Under the pieces are notes generated by a model. That model had not been told where the DNA came from. It did not search any database and was given only the letters and a program-made list of their open reading frames with translations. Positions 32,463 through 41,703 of a stretch of DNA of 60,108 nucleotides are shown piece after piece. The translations under genes and the position numbers were made by a program. Origin of the DNA: Clostridiales bacterium (GTDB lineage Bacteria; Bacillota; Clostridia; Saccharofermentanales; Saccharofermentanaceae); assembly GCA_017617995.1 (NCBI GenBank), contig JAFZVE010000019.1, positions 1-60,108 of the forward strand, read 5' to 3'. Within the stretch, counting starts at the first letter, position 1. The number at the start of each line of letters is the position of its first letter.

Positions 32463-33690
32463 CCAGAGTAATCGTTGCCTGCCGGGTGTTGCTCATTCGC
32501 TGTAAAAGGGCGACGCATTCTACATGTCCGGTCAAAGGAAACATGTCGACCGGGATGGCGTATGCGGGCTTATAGCCGTGTTTCTTAAATCCTTTGAGAT
32601 CGCGGGCCAGGGTCGTCGGATCGCAGGATACATAGACGATCCTCTCGGGGGACAGTTTCTCGCATGCAAAGATGAATTCGGGTGTTGTTCCAGATCTCGG
32701 AGGATCCAGGAATACCACGTCGTAAGAACTTCCTTTTGCGGCTTCTTCTACCATATACTGCGTCGCATCGGCGGAAAGGAAGCGTGCTCCTTCAAAAGAT
32801 TTTCTTCTGGCCGTATCTTCTTGTAATTTCGCGTTGGCCGTAGCATTATCGCGCGCATCTTTTACTGCGGCGCGGTTCAGCTCGACACCGGTCAGGTGGA
32901 TCCCCGGGACAGTAGAAGCGGCACAGAGTCCGATGGTGCCGATGCCGCAGTATGCGTCGAGGACCTTGTCTCTGGGCTTCAGTGATGCCGCTTCAATCGC
33001 AAGGCGATAGAGCTTCTCCGTCTGGTCGTGGTTGATCTGGTAGAACGACTCCGGCGAGATCTTGAATCGGACACCGAGGAGCTCGTCCCAGATGAAGCCT
33101 CTCCCATATTCGCAGATCGTCTTATCACCCAGTATCATGGAGTCTGATCGGGTATTGATGTTGATCAGTACCGTCTTGACGGACGGGTGCTTCAGAAGAA
33201 GCTTCTTGATGAAGCCCTTCTTCCCGGGCAGGACAGCAGACGCGAGCACAAGGACCACCATCACCTCACCGGTCGACAGTGCTTTTCTAATCAGGACACG
33301 ACGGAGAAGACCTCGCTTCATTCTCTCATCGTACGACTGTATCTTGAACTGTATGGCGAGTTCGCGGATATCCGAGAGGATCTGACTGCACTCTTTCTCC
33401 TCGAGAAGGCAGTGATCGTTCTCGATGATCTTATGAGAACCTTCGGCATATCGTCCGGCGATCAGATGTGTCCCCAGATGTCCGAATGCCCAGTGGACTT
33501 TGTTTCTGTAGTAGTATGGAGAATCGGCACCGACGATCGGACGCACCTTGCAAAGAGAAGAAAGAAGCTCTTCTACCCGCTTCTCCTTCTTCTTCAGTTG
33601 TTCCGAATAGGAAACAGACGAATAGGCGCAGCCGCCACAGGTCTTGCTTACCGGGCAGCTGTTCCCGGATCCGTGACTCTTATCGGCCAT
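32419..33690 (-). CDS. rlmD: 23S rRNA (uracil-5-)-methyltransferase, RlmD/RumA family
   Basis: 423 residues from the second of two adjacent start codons (ATG at 33690; GAGGAG upstream). The N-terminal [4Fe-4S] cysteines C12-x5-C18-x2-C21 with a fourth in ENDHCLLEE are present. The TRAM domain usual before this cluster is absent. The methyltransferase half has KVLDAYCGIGTIGLC, LDPPRSGT and the nucleophile Cys in YVSCDPTTLARDL. It methylates a uridine of 23S rRNA; RlmC/TrmFO-like target differences cannot be judged from sequence. The C-terminal tail after LLQRMSN overlaps the remnant frame and may be altered. Confidence 0.88.
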   Translation of the reverse strand: MADKSHGSGNSCPVSKTCGGCAYSSVSYSEQLKKKEKRVEELLSSLCKVRPIVGADSPYYYRNKVHWAFGHLGTHLIAGRYAEGSHKIIENDHCLLEEKECSQILSDIRELAIQFKIQSYDERMKRGLLRRVLIRKALSTGEVMVVLVLASAVLPGKKGFIKKLLLKHPSVKTVLININTRSDSMILGDKTICEYGRGFIWDELLGVRFKISPESFYQINHDQTEKLYRLAIEAASLKPRDKVLDAYCGIGTIGLCAASTVPGIHLTGVELNRAAVKDARDNATANAKLQEDTARRKSFEGARFLSADATQYMVEEAAKGSSYDVVFLDPPRSGTTPEFIFACEKLSPERIVYVSCDPTTLARDLKGFKKHGYKPAYAIPVDMFPLTGHVECVALLQRMSNTRQATITLDVDMEDYHRIKRDT

Positions 33691-33696
33691 CACGCA

Positions 33697-35601
33697 TCAC
33701 TCCTCGCGCTCCGCATGGTTTCTCTTCTTCATCTCATACATCGCGACGTCTGCACGGCGGAAGTATTCGTCAAGACTGATGTTCTCAGACGGGTCAATAG
33801 CCACGGCACCGACACTGATGGTGAGCTCGAAGGGAATCATCATGACGGTGGTCTCATGCTCGAGCGCTGAAATCAGTTTCTTCTTCAGGATCGTCCCGTC
33901 ATCGATGAAGACATTCTCTCCGATGATGACGAATTCATCTCCGCCGTATCGGATCCCGTACCAGTTCTCAGGGATCGTGTCCTTGATGGCCTTCGCCACC
34001 ATGCGGATCGCCAGGTCACCCTGCAGATGCCCGTACCGGTCATTGATCATCTTCATCTTGTTAATATCGACAACCATCATGAGTGCCGGTTTCTGGGATT
34101 CACGAATCTTCTCGAGCATCGGGATACCCTTCCGCTCGTAGCCCTTACGGTTCAGAAGGCCGGACAGTTCATCCACGAAGGAAACGTCCCGGAGCTTCTT
34201 ATTGATCGTATCCATAATAATGTTCTGACGACAGCGCATCAGACCGGTCTTCAGATGCCTGAGCCACGAATACAGGAAGTACGTCTCGAGCACCTGCGTA
34301 TAGTTCTTAAAGACCGCATATCCGATCGTGGAAGAAAGAGAGTGTAGCGGCGCAATGATATACAGATTCCCCTTCTCCGAAGGATCCGAGAATACCGGGA
34401 ATATGTATGAGGTCTTGATCTTCTGATACGGAAGCGATTCGCCGTCTCTTCTTGCATAGAGTACGTGGACCTGCTCACTATAGCCGAGGCAACGGGGTTC
34501 CACGTCATCGTAGATCGAGTCGACAAAGCCCTGGTCAAGGCAGATACAAAATGTATCCCCCTCGTACGTCATAATACCGTCGCTGAAGAATTCCCTAAGT
34601 CCGTCATGCACTTCTTCGAGCGTGAATCGGCCGGATGTTGCCTCATCCAGACCGGTCAGATGCCAGTCGAAGAGCGTCCTTTCGATCGGGCCTGTATACA
34701 CCTTATTGATCGACTTGAGCTGATCTTTCTTCATCTGTTCGGAGATCTGGCAGCCACAGCTCTGCCGTGGCAGAAGCTTCGAAGGATACGAGATGTTACC
34801 TGTCTTGTCCTTGCCATCGATCAGGTCAAGGAGATGCCGGAATCCGTCGTAGCTCCGCTGTGTCCATCTGCGGTCGACGGTCGTTATGGCCGGAACCAGT
34901 GTCGCACCGGACTGGATATTGTCAAATCCCGTGACGAGCACATCCCGCGGCGACTCATAGCCAAGCGCCATCAGAGCGGTAATCGTACCGATCGCCATGA
35001 CATCGTTGGCACAGATAAATACATCCGGAAGACTGTGCTCTTTCATGTAGTCCGGGATACTGAACTGTACTGTCTGGTAGCTCCACTCTCCTTTGATGAT
35101 TTGATCCTCTGGAATCGTCAATCCGTGTTTCTCGAGACATTCACGGACGGCGCGGAACCGTTCCTGATTCTCCATGTTGCCGGCGATACCGGACACATAG
35201 GCCACATTCTTGACACCGTGCTCCGTAACCAGATGCTCACATAGTTCGTACATGCCGCTATAGTTATCCGTACAGATCGAGTCGATCTCATCAGCTCCGT
35301 ATTCGAGGCAGACGGTCGGTACCGGCATCTTGCTGATCCGGTCGCGCAGAATATCCAGCTCCCCGGCATTCATCAGGGTATTCCCCATCAGGAGAATTCC
35401 GTCATAGTCTTCAAGGCGGGGGAGATTTAGGATATTGATCTCACCCTGCACATTCTCGTCTTTCAGATTCGACGTGGCGTATTCCAGGAACAGATAAACA
35501 TCACAGTCATTCTCTGTGGCGCATCTCTTGATTCCCTCAAGGGCCACCATCAGATATTCGTCACTCCAGCCATTTGCAAATGCAGCTATTCTCTTCTTCA
35601 T
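33697..35601 (-). CDS. LacI-type sensor domain fused to GGDEF diguanylate cyclase
   Basis: 634 residues from MKKRIAAFANG; GAGAGGCAGATTT precedes the ATG. Residues 1-285 match the ligand-binding core of LacI/GalR regulators (YVSGIAGNMENQERFRAVRE, PDVFICANDVMAIGTITAL, VLVTGFDNIQSG), but the N-terminal helix-turn-helix is missing and there is no membrane span. A linking region (about 290-460) of unknown type follows, then a GGDEF domain (about 470-630) with intact GGDEF at 553-557. The RxxD inhibitory site is not seen. It therefore looks like a cytoplasmic c-di-GMP synthase controlled by a sugar-like ligand. rlmD starts 7 nt after its stop. Confidence 0.88.
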   Translation of the reverse strand: MKKRIAAFANGWSDEYLMVALEGIKRCATENDCDVYLFLEYATSNLKDENVQGEINILNLPRLEDYDGILLMGNTLMNAGELDILRDRISKMPVPTVCLEYGADEIDSICTDNYSGMYELCEHLVTEHGVKNVAYVSGIAGNMENQERFRAVRECLEKHGLTIPEDQIIKGEWSYQTVQFSIPDYMKEHSLPDVFICANDVMAIGTITALMALGYESPRDVLVTGFDNIQSGATLVPAITTVDRRWTQRSYDGFRHLLDLIDGKDKTGNISYPSKLLPRQSCGCQISEQMKKDQLKSINKVYTGPIERTLFDWHLTGLDEATSGRFTLEEVHDGLREFFSDGIMTYEGDTFCICLDQGFVDSIYDDVEPRCLGYSEQVHVLYARRDGESLPYQKIKTSYIFPVFSDPSEKGNLYIIAPLHSLSSTIGYAVFKNYTQVLETYFLYSWLRHLKTGLMRCRQNIIMDTINKKLRDVSFVDELSGLLNRKGYERKGIPMLEKIRESQKPALMMVVDINKMKMINDRYGHLQGDLAIRMVAKAIKDTIPENWYGIRYGGDEFVIIGENVFIDDGTILKKKLISALEHETTVMMIPFELTISVGAVAIDPSENISLDEYFRRADVAMYEMKKRNHAEREE

Positions 35602-35806
35602 AAATCTGCCTCTCACCAGCTTTCTTATCTCGCGATTATTCGAGCAGAATCGGATCCGGCACGTATATTCCAACATGCGGTCACACTATGACACATTACT
35701 ATATTATCGCAGAATATGGTTTCCTTCTCATAGAAAATGAAAAGAAACGGTAAACACTCGCGAAGATCTCCCGGGATCTCGTTCACGGGAATCCCGTCTC
35801 CACCGG

Positions 35807-36454
35807 TCACAGAGGCTGTTCTTCTTCGATCTTTGCGGCAGAGGAACCGATATGTGTGACCGTGGCTTTTGCCGCGGTGATATCATTAACGAGTGTGAGC
35901 AGTTTCTCTTTATCTTCTCCGGCGCAGTAGACAGGCACGATGGGACGGTCTTCGTACAGGATATCTCCAATGGCAAAGCCGCTCTTCTTCGCAGCGTACT
36001 GGAACCGCTCGGACTGTGAGTAGTCCAGTTTTACATGGAAGAGCTCGAGTATCGCCATCCGGCACGGACCGGCTGCCTCGACACCCTGGGATGCAGCTGT
36101 TGAATAGGCACGTGTCAGTCCTCCTGTCCCGAGCAGGATGCCACCAAAATAGCGGGTCACGACACAGATGAGATCCTGAAGATCCTGATGGCGGATCACT
36201 TCGAGGACCGGCATGCCGGCTGTGCCCTGCGGTTCACCATCGTCGCTATAGCGCTGCTCGACGACTTCATCTCCGGCGCGGTAGGCATAGACATGGTGGC
36301 GTGCGTCGGGAAACTCTTTCTTGATCTTACGCAGAAAGTCCGTCGCTTCTTCGCCGGAGTGGACAGGTGCAACATCGGCGATAAAGACGGACTTTTTCAC
36401 TTCATATTCAATACGGGCGGGATGACTAACCGTTTTCCATGTGGTACGGGACAA
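35807..36454 (-). CDS. yigZ: YigZ/IMPACT-family protein
   Basis: 215 residues. The start is a TTG at 36454 with AAAGGAAG 9 nt upstream; no in-frame ATG exists nearby. The N-terminal domain has the signature FPDARHHVYAYRAG, QRYSDDGEPQGTAGMPVL and VTRYFGGILLGTGGLTRAYS of the UPF0029/IMPACT family; a small ferredoxin-like C-terminal domain follows. The biochemical role is unsettled; relatives regulate translation stress signalling in eukaryotes. Confidence 0.9.
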   Translation of the reverse strand: MSRTTWKTVSHPARIEYEVKKSVFIADVAPVHSGEEATDFLRKIKKEFPDARHHVYAYRAGDEVVEQRYSDDGEPQGTAGMPVLEVIRHQDLQDLICVVTRYFGGILLGTGGLTRAYSTAASQGVEAAGPCRMAILELFHVKLDYSQSERFQYAAKKSGFAIGDILYEDRPIVPVYCAGEDKEKLLTLVNDITAAKATVTHIGSSAAKIEEEQPL

Positions 36455-36544
36455 TTCGAAGTTCTTCCTTTCATGCGTTTGTGAATCTCCGAGAAGATCA
36501 TTCTAAGGATCCCGGGAGATATCCAAACGAATACATCTCGGAAA

Positions 36545-36958
36545 CTATACCAGTTCCTTGTAGCGCTGATAGGCCATCATGAGAAGGGATCTGTCCTGGC
36601 TGTAGGTGACCTTCTCGAGAGCCTCCTCCACAGGATAGAAACCGCCGTCGGAGAAGTTCTGCTCGGGGTTCGGTGTGACACTGTCGTTCTCGGCGCGCAT
36701 GACATACCAGACGATCTTATTACATACGGGGCGCTGGCGTGTAATCGAGTAGAATTCATAGTTCGTACGGCCTACCGGGAACAGGATCTTCGCATCGACA
36801 CCGGCCTCATAGGACACTCTCTGAAGTGCCACATCTTCGGGCTTCTCGACCGTGCGGATCACACCCTTCGGGAAGCACCAGTCGGCTTTCTCATTCTGAA
36901 GCAGTAATACGGAATCTCCGTAGAAAACAATTCCTCCTGCACAATTTCTTTCCAGCAT
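36545..36958 (-). CDS. Nudix-fold protein with degraded Nudix box
   Basis: 137 residues. The fold is recognisable from CAGGIVFYGDSVLLLQNEKAD and CFPKGVIRTVEKPEDVALQR. The Nudix box GX5EX7REUXEEXGU reads G-VIRTV-E-KPEDVAL-QRVSYEAGV, so the RE pair is QR and the first Glu of EE is Tyr; only the last Glu remains. Metal-dependent pyrophosphatase activity is therefore doubtful, and the protein may be a Nudix-derived sensor or have another activity. It is divergent from the DUF4015 gene. Confidence 0.8.
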   Translation of the reverse strand: MLERNCAGGIVFYGDSVLLLQNEKADWCFPKGVIRTVEKPEDVALQRVSYEAGVDAKILFPVGRTNYEFYSITRQRPVCNKIVWYVMRAENDSVTPNPEQNFSDGGFYPVEEALEKVTYSQDRSLLMMAYQRYKELV

Positions 36959-37076
36959 CGACGTTTCCTCCCGATTCTTTTTTCTTAAGCATATTTTATC
37001 ATGACTGTCGGAACACTGGCAACGAGAAGACTATTTTACGATTGCGTTACAGTTCTTCTCTGCCGTACCCGCTTCC

Positions 37077-37105
37077 TTGCCATTGCATTCTTTTATTTAT
37101 ATAAT
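37077..37105 (+). promoter_or_regulatory. Promoter of the DUF4015 gene
   Basis: TTGCCA (37077-37082), 17-nt spacer, TATAAT (37100-37105), about 50 nt before the ATG. Confidence 0.78.
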
Positions 37106-37154
37106 TAGGTGGGTTTCATATAGCCCAATATCTATATAAAGTGAAGGTTTGCTT

Positions 37155-38555
37155 ATGGGATATTCAATGTCACGCGAACAGAAAAGAGCACGTATCAATC
37201 TGCTCCGCAGAGTAATCGCCATCCTGTTCGTTCTTTGTGTCATCTTGTTTGTCGCCGACATTGTCTGCGCGATCATTCTGATTGCCCGTGGTGGAAAATC
37301 CAAGAAGTCTTCCACTACGACGACAACCACCGTGGCCTCTTCGGGTATCGATCCGTCCGGTTCATCGGAGGGCTCCGGATCTTCCGAGCCGGCGGACACG
37401 ACTCCCGCTCCCGGTGTTGAAGTTAAGGAATACCTCCCTGAAAATGCACTTGCCGAGGCTTACTGGGGACCGCTTCCGGCTGTTACAGAAGTCAAGCCGG
37501 TCCAGCACAACGAAGTACACGGTATCTATGTCGCAGCAGCCGCACACATGGATGACAATATCGCACTGGCCAACAGTTCCGATGTAAATGCTTTCGTCGT
37601 CGACCTCAAGGACGAGGCCAACGGCATCCTCTTTAACAGTAACAACGAATTTGCCAAGTCCATGACTCTGTACTCTTATTCCCGTGACAAGGACTCCGGA
37701 GAGGAGACCTGGACAGAAAAGGGCAATTACGTATCGAACGCCTACGATCTCGACGCAGTCGTCAAGCGCTGCCATGAGAACAACATCAAGGTCATCGGTC
37801 GTATCGTATGTTTCAACGACATTTCTCTTGCCAAGAACCATCCTGAGATGAGTATTCAGGATGCGAACGGTAACACCATGCGTTTCAAGCTCGAGGGGTA
37901 CCACATGTTCGTTAACCCCTATGATTCCCGCGCATGGGACTTCATCATCGACATCGCTCTCGAGGCCATCGAGCGCGGCGTAGATGAGATCCAGTTCGAC
38001 TATGTACGTTTCCCGACCATCAGTACGAAGAGCGGCGAGAGCCCGTACTTCGGACCGGAAGACAGTACACCGACACGTATCGATGCCATCAACCGTTTCC
38101 TGCAGACGGCGCGCCGCCGTATCCAGGATCCGACAGGTATCCCGGTCACCGCGGACGTATTCGGCATCATCTTAAGCAGCGAGCTCGACGGCAAGCTCAT
38201 CGGTCAGGGCTGGAGCACCGTAGGTCTTACCGGCGTCGATGCGGTCTGCCCGATGCTCTATCCTTCCCACTATGCGACCAACACCGTTCTGAACGGTAAA
38301 AACTTTGACTATCCGGACCTCTACCCGTATGAGGTCATGAAGAATGCTCTCCTCGCCGGAAAAGATGCGGCTTCCGCGACCGGCTTTGCGACAGTACGTC
38401 CGTATGTGCAGGCATTTACGGCCACATGGGTATCCCAGCACCTGAACTACAAGGTGCCGGAAGTAAAAGAACAGATCCAGGCCATCTACGATGCCGGCTA
38501 TAATGAGTGGATCCTCTGGAACGCGGCAGGCAACTACGAGAACCGTTATGAGTGA
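37155..38555 (+). CDS. DUF4015 putative glycoside hydrolase, membrane-anchored
   Basis: 466 residues from the ATG at 37155 (GAAGG 7 nt upstream). A basic cytoplasmic N-terminus is followed by one membrane span (about 20-42, RVIAILFVLCVILFVADIVC), then a Ser/Thr/Gly/Pro linker (about 48-85) and an extracellular TIM-barrel-like DUF4015 domain (about 110-460). Family signatures are AFVVDLKDEANGILFN, NNIKVIGRIVCFND, EIQFDYVRFPT (probable catalytic Asp) and CPMLYPSHYAT. Members are predicted glycan-cleaving enzymes of Gram-positive cell envelopes. Monocistronic, with its own promoter and terminator. Confidence 0.88.
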   Translation: MGYSMSREQKRARINLLRRVIAILFVLCVILFVADIVCAIILIARGGKSKKSSTTTTTTVASSGIDPSGSSEGSGSSEPADTTPAPGVEVKEYLPENALAEAYWGPLPAVTEVKPVQHNEVHGIYVAAAAHMDDNIALANSSDVNAFVVDLKDEANGILFNSNNEFAKSMTLYSYSRDKDSGEETWTEKGNYVSNAYDLDAVVKRCHENNIKVIGRIVCFNDISLAKNHPEMSIQDANGNTMRFKLEGYHMFVNPYDSRAWDFIIDIALEAIERGVDEIQFDYVRFPTISTKSGESPYFGPEDSTPTRIDAINRFLQTARRRIQDPTGIPVTADVFGIILSSELDGKLIGQGWSTVGLTGVDAVCPMLYPSHYATNTVLNGKNFDYPDLYPYEVMKNALLAGKDAASATGFATVRPYVQAFTATWVSQHLNYKVPEVKEQIQAIYDAGYNEWILWNAAGNYENRYE

Positions 38556-38589
38556 GAAAGGTCATCATTCTTCACACAAACTAAACAAA

Positions 38590-38622
38590 AGAGCGAGGTA
38601 GCAGCAGCTCCCTCGCTTTTTC
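38590..38622. terminator. Bidirectional terminator between convergent genes
   Basis: Stem AGCGAGG/CCTCGCT with TTTTTC on the plus side and CTTTTGTTT on the minus side. It serves the DUF4015 gene and the end of the surface-glycan operon. Confidence 0.85.
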
Positions 38623-38650
38623 TTACCCAATCACAGAATGGGCGGTAACA

Positions 38651-39784
38651 TCAATCCAGATATTTCCTGAGGTCGTCGATCTTTTCTGCAGTAAAGATAT
38701 AGTACCCGGAACGAGCAGAACTGTCCGTAACTGTATGATCCGGTATCGTTACATTGTTTTCTTCTTCGATCGTAATGGCCGGATCATTTTTCATCTGTTC
38801 CAGTATCTTTATATCTTCAGGCGCGAAAACGTATCTTATTGCAGCGCAAATGTCCTTTTTGATCTGCGAATCGGGTTCATTACCAAGTGCAACCTCTATT
38901 ATCGCTTTAACGAAGTCAACTCCGGTCGATAAGTGCACAAGACTGCTTCCGATACAGTCTCCTCCCATACGTCCGCCTATCTCGATCAGTCGGATCTGCC
39001 CCTTGGAATCAATCTTATATTCTGTGTGTGATGCTCCATTTTGAAGTCCGAGCCCATCCAAGGCATGATATACCATCTCTTCTATCCTGGAAAACATCTT
39101 ACTATCGCGAGGAAAAGCAGGTTCCATATGTCCGGTCTCAATAAAATGGGGAGCTCCGGTAGTGTATTTCTTGGTGATGGCAAGTAGCTTATGCTTTCCG
39201 TTAAAGGAAATAGTCTCAGCGGAAAACTCCTCTCCCTCTGCAAACTCTTCGATAAGAGCGTGCCCGTTAAAACTCGCTTCCTGAGCTAGCTTTACGGCAT
39301 CCTTAAGTTCTGTCTTGTCTGTTATCTTACTGATACCACGACTTCCGGATCTGTCTTCGGGCTTCACGATGACAGGATAGGAAAAATCATCCGGATTGAC
39401 GTCTTTCAAATCAATTATCTGAATACTCTTTACAGAAGGATCGCCGTTATCGGCAAAACGCTTTCTCATCAGATGCTTGTTAGTGGATACAAGAGTCGCT
39501 TCGATGCTGTTTCCGGGAAGCCCCATCTTCTCCGCAACATAGTTGACTGTCGTCATGGCAAGATCGGATGCTATGCTACATATACCGTCAATCTTGATCT
39601 CCCGGCACTTCTCAAGAATCAGATCTTTTTCTATGATGCTTATAGGATAGAAATGATCTGCGGCAGTTTCGCCTACGTCGTTTGCAGCCCATGCAAACAC
39701 ATGTGTCTCCAGATTCATATCCTTGGCTTTGTTTATAAGAGGAAGCTGAAGGTACGAAGCCCCTATAATTGCAATTTTTTTCAT
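38651..39784 (-). CDS. ATP-grasp ligase of the glycan cluster
   Basis: 377 residues from MKKIAIIGASYLQLPL; TAGG precedes the ATG. N-terminal Rossmann-like preATP-grasp domain, then the ATP-grasp fold: YPVIVKPEDRSGSRGISKIT (ATP-binding Lys and Ser/Gly loop), ALIEEFAEGEEFSAETISFN and the metal-binding region RLIEIGGRMGGDCIG. Such enzymes join a carboxylate to an amine or thiol through an acyl phosphate. As the last gene of the cluster it may attach an amino acid or other group to the sugar; the substrate is unknown. Confidence 0.85.
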   Translation of the reverse strand: MKKIAIIGASYLQLPLINKAKDMNLETHVFAWAANDVGETAADHFYPISIIEKDLILEKCREIKIDGICSIASDLAMTTVNYVAEKMGLPGNSIEATLVSTNKHLMRKRFADNGDPSVKSIQIIDLKDVNPDDFSYPVIVKPEDRSGSRGISKITDKTELKDAVKLAQEASFNGHALIEEFAEGEEFSAETISFNGKHKLLAITKKYTTGAPHFIETGHMEPAFPRDSKMFSRIEEMVYHALDGLGLQNGASHTEYKIDSKGQIRLIEIGGRMGGDCIGSSLVHLSTGVDFVKAIIEVALGNEPDSQIKKDICAAIRYVFAPEDIKILEQMKNDPAITIEEENNVTIPDHTVTDSSARSGYYIFTAEKIDDLRKYLD

Positions 39785-39792
39785 ATTATTAC

Positions 39793-41703
39793 CTACCACT
39801 GAAATTGATATACCCCGATTGTCACGTCATTGGGGCTGGTCAACGTATCAACCAAAACCAGATCACATGTAATTCCTCTGGAAGAAAACAGATCCTCGAT
39901 ACGTTGACATCTATCCTCTGCCTTATTTTGATCTACAAGAAAATAATAATTCGTCTGTCCCTGTAGCCATTCGCAAAGATCCGTGTCTCCATCAGTAGGC
40001 AGGAATTGATTATTCAGCGGCACCACTACCGACCAACCATTAGCCGGAATGAAATTAGCTGCTTTCTCCTCGTCTCTCTCGGAAATCAATTCTTTGTACA
40101 GGATCGAATTATTAAAACTGAAAAAATCTCTATAATAGACGTTATCGGGATGCTCTTCACAGTATCGTTTGACCGTTACTAACAATTGCGCATTATTCGC
40201 CTCTTTATCGTTATCCACTCGCATCTTACGGTCAATATGAAATAGTGATACTGCTAAACAAGCTGCTACTGCGACACATATAAATGTTTTTCCTTGGCGC
40301 CAAGGAACTATGGAAGTTATGCTTGCGTTCCAAAGGAAAGAGAATACTACTAAGATCATCATCATGTTTAGGGAATACCCTACATGAATCGGTAATCTGT
40401 TGCGGAAAAATAAATAGAGCCATATCATTTCAAACCCTATCGCAGAACACGATACTAAACCAAGCATAAGTATACTCTGCCTTCTGGCAGCATATACCAG
40501 CGCAAAGAGTAATCCGGCATAGATCAATACTGTCTGAAACCTATATGTTGATCCATTAATCGCATCCCATCGTTTTTCAACACACTGCTTCACTCTGCTT
40601 AAAGTACTGGTCTTCGCATAAAATGAGTCTTCTGAGATTTCTGCCAATTCGCGCAGATTCTCAGCTCTCAAGACGCCCTTATATGTCAGCATTAGATTAT
40701 AATCATTACTGATCATCTGATACATTTCATAAGAGATATTATTTCTGGTATACACCTCTTCATTGGTTTCATAATCCGGCCATCCGAATCTGTCATACAT
40801 CGAACTACGATAATCGGACAGATCATCTGCTTCCTTCCAGGCATCACTTGAGTACGCCGCTCCATCAATAAGATTACTTACTACCATTATCGAAGCGCAA
40901 ATCAGTAGAATCGCTATTAAGCCCTTTGCATTTCTTTTGTGGATCAGTTTCCACAATAATACTACTCCCCAAAAAGGTAACGACAACAACGCTACATCAT
41001 TTCTGATATTCCATGAGAGAAAAAGCAGAAGGAAAGAAGGAATATAATAAATCAGTCTTTCCTTAGCATCCTTTCCATTTACATCCGGAGCAATTCTACT
41101 CTTCATTCTATGAATAAATGCCGATAAACCACCCTTTGCATCGCTGGTTGCAGCAGGTATTCTCTTCACTTTGGGGATGGAAGTCTCATGATCCTCATTG
41201 TTATTGCTGGTCGTAGCAAACCAAAAGATTCCCGTGGCTGCTGCTATTCCTGCTGTGGTCGTCCACTCAAAAGTAATCAAAAACGGTAACCACATGATAA
41301 GGAATATTGCTAAGACCGACAGTAAGAGAAATATCCGATTGGACTTTAGATGGCGGATCATCTTATAAAAGAAGAGGACAAAACAGCCATAATTCACCGC
41401 AGCCAAAAAATACGCATACCAATACACATGCGGGATCAATTTATACAAAAAAGACAGCAATGCCGTCAAGGGATATCGCATAAAATACGAATGCGCTTCC
41501 GGTTCACCAGTATACAATCCGGAAAGAATATTGCGTATTCCCACATCATCCGGGCCAAGAAGAAGTTGATATGTATGCTTTATATAAATCATCACCGCGA
41601 TTGCTACGGAGAAACTTAATATAAAAGCCAATATAACATCCGTTTTACTGCGATGTTCAGGAGACCTTATTGAACGAATCCTTTCTATAACAAGGTGTCG
41701 CAT
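39793..41703 (-). CDS. Polytopic membrane protein, GT-C-like, of the glycan cluster
   Basis: 636 residues with about ten membrane spans and a C-terminal extracytoplasmic region (about 500-636). The first external loop holds LLGPDDVGIRNILSGLYTG, with paired Asp residues of the kind seen in lipid-linked-sugar glycosyltransferases (GT-C). A cytoplasmic or external loop between about 165 and 205 is Lys/Asn-rich. It probably transfers a sugar from a polyprenyl carrier or polymerises repeat units, but no family is certain. AAGGAGGACGTTGA, within the end of the NeuB-like gene, is its ribosome site, so the two are coupled. Confidence 0.7.
   Translation of the reverse strand: MRHLVIERIRSIRSPEHRSKTDVILAFILSFSVAIAVMIYIKHTYQLLLGPDDVGIRNILSGLYTGEPEAHSYFMRYPLTALLSFLYKLIPHVYWYAYFLAAVNYGCFVLFFYKMIRHLKSNRIFLLLSVLAIFLIMWLPFLITFEWTTTAGIAAATGIFWFATTSNNNEDHETSIPKVKRIPAATSDAKGGLSAFIHRMKSRIAPDVNGKDAKERLIYYIPSFLLLFLSWNIRNDVALLSLPFWGVVLLWKLIHKRNAKGLIAILLICASIMVVSNLIDGAAYSSDAWKEADDLSDYRSSMYDRFGWPDYETNEEVYTRNNISYEMYQMISNDYNLMLTYKGVLRAENLRELAEISEDSFYAKTSTLSRVKQCVEKRWDAINGSTYRFQTVLIYAGLLFALVYAARRQSILMLGLVSCSAIGFEMIWLYLFFRNRLPIHVGYSLNMMMILVVFSFLWNASITSIVPWRQGKTFICVAVAACLAVSLFHIDRKMRVDNDKEANNAQLLVTVKRYCEEHPDNVYYRDFFSFNNSILYKELISERDEEKAANFIPANGWSVVVPLNNQFLPTDGDTDLCEWLQGQTNYYFLVDQNKAEDRCQRIEDLFSSRGITCDLVLVDTLTSPNDVTIGVYQFQW

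Noticed and set aside
35766..36520. 13-nt inverted repeat (ATCTCCCGGGATC at 35766 and its complement at 36508) flanking yigZ
   Set aside because: Short, built around a GC palindrome, with no transposase, target duplication or further copies noticed; probably chance.
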